Below, piece by piece: positions 48,052 through 55,863 of a stretch of 64,000 bases of DNA (positions are counted from its first letter, which is position 1; each line of letters opens with the position of its first letter). The stretch is from contig NZ_CP068023.1 of assembly GCF_016695175.1 (NCBI RefSeq), forward strand, positions 1,689,501 through 1,753,500, written 5' to 3'. The notes beneath the pieces were generated by a model. It was not told the origin of the DNA. It worked only from the letters and a program-made list of their open reading frames with translations, and searched no databases. The stretch is from Pseudoalteromonas sp. GCY. Its GTDB lineage: Bacteria; Pseudomonadota; Gammaproteobacteria; Enterobacterales; Alteromonadaceae. A program made the translations under genes and the position numbers.

Positions 48052-49464
48052 ATGATGGTAAGTCAAAATGCATTAACGGTATTTGAAGCACTAAAAAATC
48101 TTGGTGTCGACTGTTCTATGGATGAGGATCAATGCGTCAAGCATGGACAAGATCAGTCACCTATTTCTACCGTGATTTCTCCTGATATAGTCGTGTACCC
48201 GAAGCATACTCAGCATGTGATGGATATTGTATCTATTGCTAATCAAATGAAAATGCCGATTGTGCCTTTCGGAGCTGGTACCTCTGTTGAGGGTCACGTG
48301 CTGCCAATTCATGGGGGGATTGCCATGAATATGACACACATGAACCAAATTCTCGAAATTTCTCCTGAGTCTCTTACAGCAAAAGTGCAACCAGGCGTTA
48401 CCAGAAAGCAGCTTGATCAGGCACTTGCTGCATATAATTTATGTTTTCCAATTGGTCCAGGAGTGAATGCGACGCTAGGTGGGATGTGCTCAACCGGTGC
48501 CAGTGGTACCAATGCTGTTAAGTATGGAACTATGAAAGAAAACGTGCTCGGGCTTGAAGTTGTTACAAGCGAAGGAAAGCTTGCTAAAACAGGCACCAAA
48601 GCGAGAAAAACAAGTGCAGGTTATGACTTGACTAGATTGATGATCGGCAGTGAGGGAACGTTGGGTGTATTCACCGAAATTACTTTGAAGCTTTACCCGG
48701 TACCAGAGCAAATATCTGTGGCCATTTGTTCTTTTGAAAGTATCTCTGACGCAGTCAACTCCGTTATTAGTATAATTCAGAATAGTATTCCTATTGCTCG
48801 AGTAGAGCTGATGGATGGGCATACTGTTTCTTTAGTGAATGATTATAGCCAACTTGAACTATCTGAAATTCCAAAATTAATCTTGGAGTTTCATGGATCG
48901 TCGCAGTATATCAGTGAACAAGTTGAGAGAGTAAATTCAATCGTATCTCAGTTTGGTGGTTCCGAGTTTAATTGGGCAACAGAAAAAGAAGAAAGAAACA
49001 AACTATGGCAGGCAAGACACGATACCTATTATGCCGCTATCGCCTCAAAAGAGAACGCTCGTTCAATTAGCACTGATACATGTGTTCCAATAGATAAATT
49101 GGCTGATTGCTTACTTGAATCGATTAATGAGGTTAACGACTCAGGTCTCCCTTATTTCCTTGTGGGGCATGTTGGAGATGGTAACTTTCATTTCGGATAC
49201 TTGATTGACCCAGATATTGAAGCAGAGAGGCAAACAGCTGAAGCATTAAATTCCAGACTCATCGAACGTGCGATTAAGTTTGAAGGGACTTGTACAGGTG
49301 AGCATGGTGTTGGAATGAGAAAAATACACTATCTGGAACAGGAATTGGGGGCCGAGTCCATTAACCTTATGCAAAAAATTAAACAAGCGCTAGACCCTAA
49401 TAATATCCTCAACCCGGGAAAAGTGGTGCTGCTGAGTTCAGTACAGGAAGACATAGAAGGTTAA
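48052..49464 (+). CDS. FAD-linked 2-hydroxy-acid oxidase/dehydrogenase (GlcD/D-lactate dehydrogenase type), operon gene 9
   Basis: The 470-aa VAO-family protein has an N-terminal FAD domain (MPIVPFGAGTSVEGH, GVNATLGGMCSTGASGTNAV, MIGSEGTLGVFTEITLKL). The C-terminal cap has VGHVGDGNFHF and GEHGVGMRK. Family members oxidise 2-hydroxy acids (D-lactate, glycolate, longer chains) to 2-oxo acids. Next to an aminotransferase and an FAH enzyme this gives a plausible 2-hydroxy to 2-oxo to 2-amino acid sequence; the order is inferred. Confidence 0.88.
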   Translation: MMVSQNALTVFEALKNLGVDCSMDEDQCVKHGQDQSPISTVISPDIVVYPKHTQHVMDIVSIANQMKMPIVPFGAGTSVEGHVLPIHGGIAMNMTHMNQILEISPESLTAKVQPGVTRKQLDQALAAYNLCFPIGPGVNATLGGMCSTGASGTNAVKYGTMKENVLGLEVVTSEGKLAKTGTKARKTSAGYDLTRLMIGSEGTLGVFTEITLKLYPVPEQISVAICSFESISDAVNSVISIIQNSIPIARVELMDGHTVSLVNDYSQLELSEIPKLILEFHGSSQYISEQVERVNSIVSQFGGSEFNWATEKEERNKLWQARHDTYYAAIASKENARSISTDTCVPIDKLADCLLESINEVNDSGLPYFLVGHVGDGNFHFGYLIDPDIEAERQTAEALNSRLIERAIKFEGTCTGEHGVGMRKIHYLEQELGAESINLMQKIKQALDPNNILNPGKVVLLSSVQEDIEG

Positions 49465-49466
49465 GT

Positions 49467-49943
49467 ATGCACACATTAGTAAGTACACCATTTGATGAAC
49501 TACACCTAGGTAAAAAGGTCACTTTATATAAAAAAGTTACTGAATCTGATGTCGAACTGTTTGCACAAGTATCTGGCGATTGTAACCCGCTTCATCTTGA
49601 TGAAGTGTTCGCTCAGCAAAGCGTTTTTAAAACTAGAGTTGCGCATGGCATGCTAAGTGGCGCGTTGATAAGTGCCGCGCTGGCGATGGCAATGCCCGGA
49701 CCTGGGAGTATTTATCTTGGTCAGGACCTAGCATTTTTGGGCGCGGTAAAGATTGATGAAGTTATACGTATAGAGCTTACAGTGCGAGAGAAAATAGGGA
49801 TCAACAAAGTTCGTATCGAAACTAACATTTTCAATAGTGACAACAAGAAAGTGGTTGCAGGAAATGCTCAGTCTTATGTCAGTTCAGATCAACACTCTAT
49901 TGAAGTGAAAGCCTTTCCATTTTCTTATATTGGTATAGTCTAA
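49467..49943 (+). CDS. MaoC-like (R)-hydratase/dehydratase, operon gene 10
   Basis: The 158-aa hot-dog protein has the hydratase motif GDCNPLHLDEVFA (D38, H43) and TRVAHGMLSGALISAALA, as in PhaJ-like (R)-specific enoyl-CoA hydratases. It probably dehydrates the beta-hydroxyacyl intermediate made by the ketoreductase, replacing FabZ. It starts 2 bp after the oxidase stop. Confidence 0.9.
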   Translation: MHTLVSTPFDELHLGKKVTLYKKVTESDVELFAQVSGDCNPLHLDEVFAQQSVFKTRVAHGMLSGALISAALAMAMPGPGSIYLGQDLAFLGAVKIDEVIRIELTVREKIGINKVRIETNIFNSDNKKVVAGNAQSYVSSDQHSIEVKAFPFSYIGIV

Positions 49944-49995
49944 TAGAAATGTCTTAACCGCAGGTTCAATAACACTGAAAAAGGAGTGAGTTAGA

Positions 49996-50919
49996 ATGCA
50001 AAAACAGGAAGGTTTTAGAGGAAACCTCGAAATGATTGCTTCAATGACCATTGCAGGGACCATAGGCTGGTTCGTTGTGATGTCAGAACAATCACCGGAA
50101 ACGGCAGTTTTCTGGCGTTGTTTATTTGGGGCCACTTTCATGCTTTTAGTTTGTTTGTATAAGGGCATTTTTAAACAAGTTAAACTCAATAAGCCGTCAC
50201 TCATATTACTAACAGTTGGCGGTGTAGCTTTATCACTCAACTGGCTGTTTTTATTCAAATCCTTTTCGCTATCATCCATTGCAATTGCTACGATTACTTA
50301 TCATATTGAACCGTTTATACTTGTCTTGCTTGGCGCTATCTTTTTTAAAGAGCATATTTCTACGGACAAAGTGTTGTGGCTAATATGTGCCTTCTTGGGA
50401 ACCATATTTATTATTGTGGGAAAACAAGAAGGAGGGGCGGCGCTCACTGATAAAGACACTTACTTACAAGGCGTATTTTATGCGGTAATAGCCGCGTCCT
50501 TCTATGCAATTGCGGCTATCACGGCCAAAAAGCTGAAGCATATCCCACCTCATATTATTGTGGCATTTCAACTTTTTATTGGTATTTTTGTGCTTCTTCC
50601 ATTTACTCCTTTGGGAGATATTTCTGCCATTTCGGCTGTATCTTGGTCTTTTTTAGTTACGATAGGGATTATTCATACCGGGCTGATGTGTTTACTATTA
50701 TATAGTGCCATTCAGAAAATACCGACCGCTTTGGTGGGAGCGTTGTCTTTCATCTATCCGGTCGTTGCGGTTATCGTTGACTGGGCGGCATTCGATACAC
50801 GCTTGACGTTACTGCAATTCGCTGGTGCCAGTGCAATTTTGATAGGGGCGGCTGGTGTCAATCTCAATTGGCGGATCACAAAGAAAAAGTTAAAAGAAAA
50901 TCGGAATGAGCTCGTTTAG
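49996..50919 (+). CDS. EamA/DMT-superfamily exporter, operon gene 11
   Basis: The 307-aa membrane protein has about ten helices and two EamA repeats (first near 15-140, second near 155-295, with ALVGALSFIYPVVAVIVDW). Relatives such as RhtA and YdcZ-like proteins export amino acids and small metabolites. As the last gene of the biosynthetic operon it is the likely product exporter or self-protection factor. A strong AAAAAGGAGT site precedes the ATG. An amino-acid-like product would fit; this is inference. Confidence 0.85.
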   Translation: MQKQEGFRGNLEMIASMTIAGTIGWFVVMSEQSPETAVFWRCLFGATFMLLVCLYKGIFKQVKLNKPSLILLTVGGVALSLNWLFLFKSFSLSSIAIATITYHIEPFILVLLGAIFFKEHISTDKVLWLICAFLGTIFIIVGKQEGGAALTDKDTYLQGVFYAVIAASFYAIAAITAKKLKHIPPHIIVAFQLFIGIFVLLPFTPLGDISAISAVSWSFLVTIGIIHTGLMCLLLYSAIQKIPTALVGALSFIYPVVAVIVDWAAFDTRLTLLQFAGASAILIGAAGVNLNWRITKKKLKENRNELV

Positions 50920-50937
50920 CTCAAAATAACCTGTATT

Positions 50938-50975
50938 AAACCAGGCAGTCGGCTTTTCAAGGCACACTGTCTGGT
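50938..50975 (+). terminator. Possible terminator of the biosynthetic operon
   Basis: ACCAGGCAGT / ACTGTCTGGT stem with one mismatch, 18 bp after the last stop; no T tract, so efficiency is uncertain. Confidence 0.45.
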
Positions 50976-51043
50976 CTGTACTCATTCATTTTAAGCACCT
51001 CCATAAAAATACCAGATACAACTCACAGAGCATTTTCTGATTT

Positions 51044-51174
51044 GTAAGCGTGCAGCGAACCACACCTAGAGGCTAACGTGCCATGTTAGTAAACTGTCGA
51101 TTTCACACTGTGGCTGAGCCAATGCGTTTAAGCAATGCATCACATAGTCGAATGGTGGTTCGCTGCACGCTTAC
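51044..51174. mobile_element. 131-bp element with 20-bp perfect inverted repeats (GTAAGCG ends)
   Basis: GTAAGCGTGCAGCGAACCAC at 51044-51063 is exactly mirrored at 51155-51174. GTAAGCG termini are typical of IS66-family ends, and an IS66 TnpB relic lies at the other side of the island. No coding capacity. The expected 8-bp target duplication is not seen. It abuts the right direct repeat. Confidence 0.65.
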
Positions 51175-51177
51175 CTC

Positions 51178-51240
51178 CTTTCAGCACCACTTATGGTGAT
51201 GAAGTTAAACAACCAGTTCTTTCGGCCTATGATGAGCGGT
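51178..51240. repeat. Right copy of the ~60-bp direct repeat flanking the island
   Basis: Partner of 39846-39905; same translation phase, so recombination between the copies would fuse the two PD40 fragments into one frame. Confidence 0.85.
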
Positions 51241-51633
51241 CGTGGTCATTTCGGCTTTTCCCTGTTGCGAAACGGCACACAGGAAAACCCGGTTAAGTTA
51301 GGTGGTGATATAAATCAAGGAGGCTGGATAGCACATCCTTATAATGCGCCAGATGAATCCTACTTGATGTGGGACATGGTACGAGAAGATGGCAAAGGTG
51401 GTGCGGATATTTATATTGGCTTTAAGCGACAAGTTGGCGCTTGGTCAAAGTCTATCAATATGGACGATAAAATGAATACCGATCCCCACGAAAGTTCACC
51501 TTGGGTGACGTACGATGACAAATACTTGTTTTTTACGCGAGGCAATAGGGAAGTAAAAGCAGGCGGTGAATGCAATTGGGTTGGTAAATGGTATTGGGTC
51601 GATGCGAAAGCTATCGCTGACCTAAAACCTTAA
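51193..51633 (+). pseudogene. 3' half of a PD40 beta-propeller gene
   Basis: The frame encodes 146 residues that align with the C-terminal half of the PD40 protein at 38916-39962: GGWIAHPYNAPDESYLMWD, GGADIYIGFKRQVGAWSKSINMDDKMNT and KYLFFTRG, ending WYWVDAKAIADLKP. It has no signal peptide or N-terminal blades and lies just after the island boundary, so it is a broken gene. The IS3-family element begins 5 bp after its stop. Confidence 0.75.
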
Positions 51634-51646
51634 GTGTATGTAGTGG

Positions 51647-52863
<1,217 letters not shown>

Positions 52864-53136
52864 TTCTTTCTTAATGGGTGGCCAAATTAACTATGCCACT
52901 ACAGTAACAACCTTAAGTGTAGTATTGCGTTACTCGGCTAGTTGCTAGTCATAAGAGCAGAATTAATGTTTTACTTTAAGTGCAACCTTCAGGCTTTCAT
53001 TCAACAACTGATTTAAACCTTTATTGAGTTACTTGCGTCTCAAGGAGCATAATTATAAAAAATTGTATTTTTTAATAGCAAGATCGATTTGCTATACAAT
53101 ACCACGTGCTAAATTTTGACATTAGGGACAATTTTG

Positions 53137-54876
53137 ATGCTTACTCGTTTTTCGTACTTTTGTACCATTCTATCCATAGTTACCACCTCATTTTCGACAT
53201 TAGCTTCAGATGTTTTAGATTGTGTTATTGAGAGATATAGTCAGCCAAATAGCCCGTTTACGGGTTTACCTAATCCTGCCGAACAGGGCGAACATAAATA
53301 CACAGTAATGAACTATGGCGAACGACCATTTTTATTTGCTATATCAAAACCTGATGTAATTGCTCCAAATGTGAGCTTACCTAGCTTTCTTTCCGACTAT
53401 TCTCGTAACCAAGGATATGAGGACAATGCTTACCACAAATTTAAAAGTAGTAATTTACCTTTGGAGGCTAAAGTTTGGCTTCCGTTGGGAGCCCAACCAC
53501 TACCGTTAGTATTATTAGTCCATGGAAATTCTGCTCCAGGGTTTGATTATCTAGGTGAATTACTCGCCAGCCGAGGTCACTTTGTTGTGCAAGTAAATCA
53601 AACTTATTTGAATGATTTATTGGGAGAAAATGGTGCCCGTGGTTGGATACTGCTTGAACATATTAAGCTGCTGCAAAAATGGAATGCTGAGCAAGGTCAC
53701 GCTTTTTATAACAAAATAGATTTAGAGAATATCGCTTTAATAGGGATGTCTAGAGGAGGGGAGGCTGTTGCTTTAGCTGCATCATTTAATCAATGGAAGA
53801 CCTTACCAAATAGTAGTGAATCAACAGAGTTTGGTTTTAACATTAAATCCATTGTCGCATTAGCCCCAATGGACGGGCAATATCAACATACTGATGGTAG
53901 AAACATCCTGAAAAATGTTAACTATTTAGTGTTACAAGGAGGTCATGATGCGGATGTTTATCAGTTTCTTGGTAGCCAACAATGGCATCGAACTCACTTC
54001 GATGATGATAAAAACTACTTAAAGCAGTCCATTTATATTTATCGTGCTAACCACATAAACTTTAATCAAGATATGTCTGATGATTTCCATTGGGGAAGCA
54101 GCAAAGATTTTTATTCTAAGCTATTAACACCCAAACAACAGGAGAATTTAACTAAAGTGTATGTTTCTGCTTTTTTGGAAGCTACATTGGCGAACGCAAA
54201 AGAGTATCGAAAAATTTTTAGACAACCTGTGGCTGGTGAGTTTGGTCTTCCTGACGATATTTATGTCAGTCGCCATATGGCATCTGATTTCAAAGTTATA
54301 GAAGATTTTGAAAATGTAGCTAAAAAGGAAAGTACCGTTAAAGTCCTATCCGATAAAACGTTAACAGAAGTGCCAATCAATATAGACTCAGAGCGCCTAA
54401 GAAACGGAACTAAAACTTCTAATAATGTATTAAAGGTTCAACTTAAGAAACAAGTTGAAACACGGTTGAGCATTAAGCTTTCAGAAGCTGAGTTGTTACA
54501 TCAAAATCGCAAAGGAAAATCCTACCTAAGTTTCTCACTGGCTCGAGCTGATTCAGGAGAAAGCGAAGGATGTGGATCATACAATTTGTTATCTGATACT
54601 AGGGTAGAGCTACTTGATAAGTCTGGTGCAGTATTTAAAAAAAGTATGGGCGCATCTGGCAGTGTCTCCCCTTTATTAATTTCTGACTTCTCTGAATTGG
54701 AAAAAGGTGATATGAAATATGCGCCGACAGAGCCAGTATTGCAAACCTTTACGCTCCCTATTGAATTGAATAAGCCAATCAGTGCCGAAAGCGAATTAGA
54801 GCTTGTCTTGATTTTTGCACCGAAGCGAGATGTATCTATCATCGTGGATGATATTGGGATAACTAGTTCTATATAG
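53137..54876 (+). CDS. Secreted alpha/beta hydrolase of unknown substrate
   Basis: The 579-aa protein has a Sec signal (FCTILSIVTTSFSTLAS). The hydrolase core has LPLVLLVHGNSAPGFDYLG (oxyanion region) and nucleophile S205 in GMSRGGEA; ALAPMDGQYQ and a late RANHINF give plausible acid and His. The fold resembles platelet-activating-factor acetylhydrolase/dienelactone hydrolase relatives. Residues about 390-579 form an extra beta-rich C-terminal domain I do not recognise. A start at ATG with upstream TAGGGA is preferred over a TTG 21 bp earlier. It lies just beyond the IS3 element. Confidence 0.72.
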   Translation: MLTRFSYFCTILSIVTTSFSTLASDVLDCVIERYSQPNSPFTGLPNPAEQGEHKYTVMNYGERPFLFAISKPDVIAPNVSLPSFLSDYSRNQGYEDNAYHKFKSSNLPLEAKVWLPLGAQPLPLVLLVHGNSAPGFDYLGELLASRGHFVVQVNQTYLNDLLGENGARGWILLEHIKLLQKWNAEQGHAFYNKIDLENIALIGMSRGGEAVALAASFNQWKTLPNSSESTEFGFNIKSIVALAPMDGQYQHTDGRNILKNVNYLVLQGGHDADVYQFLGSQQWHRTHFDDDKNYLKQSIYIYRANHINFNQDMSDDFHWGSSKDFYSKLLTPKQQENLTKVYVSAFLEATLANAKEYRKIFRQPVAGEFGLPDDIYVSRHMASDFKVIEDFENVAKKESTVKVLSDKTLTEVPINIDSERLRNGTKTSNNVLKVQLKKQVETRLSIKLSEAELLHQNRKGKSYLSFSLARADSGESEGCGSYNLLSDTRVELLDKSGAVFKKSMGASGSVSPLLISDFSELEKGDMKYAPTEPVLQTFTLPIELNKPISAESELELVLIFAPKRDVSIIVDDIGITSSI

Positions 54877-54947
54877 CTCATCAGCTTTCTTTTAAAGAAG
54901 CTAGTCATTAACGCATTAGGAAAGTTAGTTTGCCTTAAGGTGAGGCA

Positions 54948-55105
54948 TAAAATCGTTCTTAACGGCGGCTATTGGCACTGGGTCGACATGCGGTTCTAAA
55001 TTGTATCTGTCCAAATACGAGTTGGGTGAGCGTCCGTTATCGCAATTGGATTTAAGATATGAAGTTGCTGTTGAACGGCCGAGTTTGGTACTTATATTTG
55101 ATTAA
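54948..55105 (+). pseudogene. Possible frameshifted gene remnant
   Basis: Two short protein-like stretches in different frames follow one another: KIVLNGGYWHWVDMRF, ending at TAA, then KLYLSKYELGERPLSQL-type residues continuing to YEVAVERPSLVLIFD and TAA. This looks like the 3' end of a decayed gene. The family is not recognised. Confidence 0.35.
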
Positions 55106-55170
55106 GCCCTAACAATCAAACCTGACAGATAAAGTTAAGACTTATTCACCATAAGAATAAAGGTGAGGAA

Positions 55171-55199
55171 TTCGGATCAAGACAAGGCTTGATCCGGTT
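55171..55199 (+). terminator. Hairpin between the remnant and the DUF4136 gene
   Basis: CGGATCAAG / CTTGATCCG stem followed by GTTTTCTCTT on the plus strand; it may serve both directions. Confidence 0.6.
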
Positions 55200-55204
55200 T
55201 TCTC

Positions 55205-55756
55205 TTAGTGTTGTGGCTGTGGTGGGAAGTTGGCCAGCAATTCCGAAATGGTTTTGTTAATTGACGCTGTTCTTTGATCTGGTGATTGGTTGCTACGTAA
55301 GCGACCTTCTTTTGCACCGCGCCAAACTAGCTGGTTAGACGCTTTGTCTATCATATCGAGTACTAGCGTGCCCACTTCATATTCACGTGTTGTGGTCTGT
55401 GTTTGCCAGCCAATACCCCAGTAATTCCAACGCGCACCATAAGTGGTGTGAAGCGAGTCAGATTCAATTTTTGTATCAACTGATGCGTGATAGTTAACCA
55501 GTAAGTCGGCCGATTGCGGATCGGTGAGGGTGAAACCTTGTTTGCTCATTTCGTTTTGAATTGCACTGCGGATCCGCTTTTCCATTAAGTCATTGACTTG
55601 GTATTCACGACCATTATTTTTTAGGTCCGCTTCGGGTGACCAAGCATAGGTTTTGTAGTTAGCGAATTGTACAGACTTATCATAATCCCAATCAGGGGTT
55701 TTGGCGCAAGCCGCTAACATCAGCACCAAAGTGGCGATAACAATATTCTTAAACAT
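55205..55756 (-). CDS. DUF4136 lipoprotein
   Basis: The 183-aa protein has a lipoprotein signal with lipobox LAAC (Cys17). The DUF4136 pattern follows: ANYKTYAWSPEAD, IRSAIQNEMSKQGFTL, ADLLVNYHASVDTK, GTLVLDMIDKASNQLVWRGAKEGRL. The family is periplasmic or outer-membrane and of unknown function, often stress related. It follows mksB on the same strand after a gap of about 107 bp. Confidence 0.88.
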   Translation of the reverse strand: MFKNIVIATLVLMLAACAKTPDWDYDKSVQFANYKTYAWSPEADLKNNGREYQVNDLMEKRIRSAIQNEMSKQGFTLTDPQSADLLVNYHASVDTKIESDSLHTTYGARWNYWGIGWQTQTTTREYEVGTLVLDMIDKASNQLVWRGAKEGRLRSNQSPDQRTASINKTISELLANFPPQPQH

Positions 55757-55863
55757 GTGTCTTTACTCCTTAGTCGGATGTTTGCTCTACCTTAACGTGT
55801 TAAGGCGTTAAATGGTAGAGACAAGCATCCTTTAATCATTGTGTCTAAGACATTAACTTGGGA

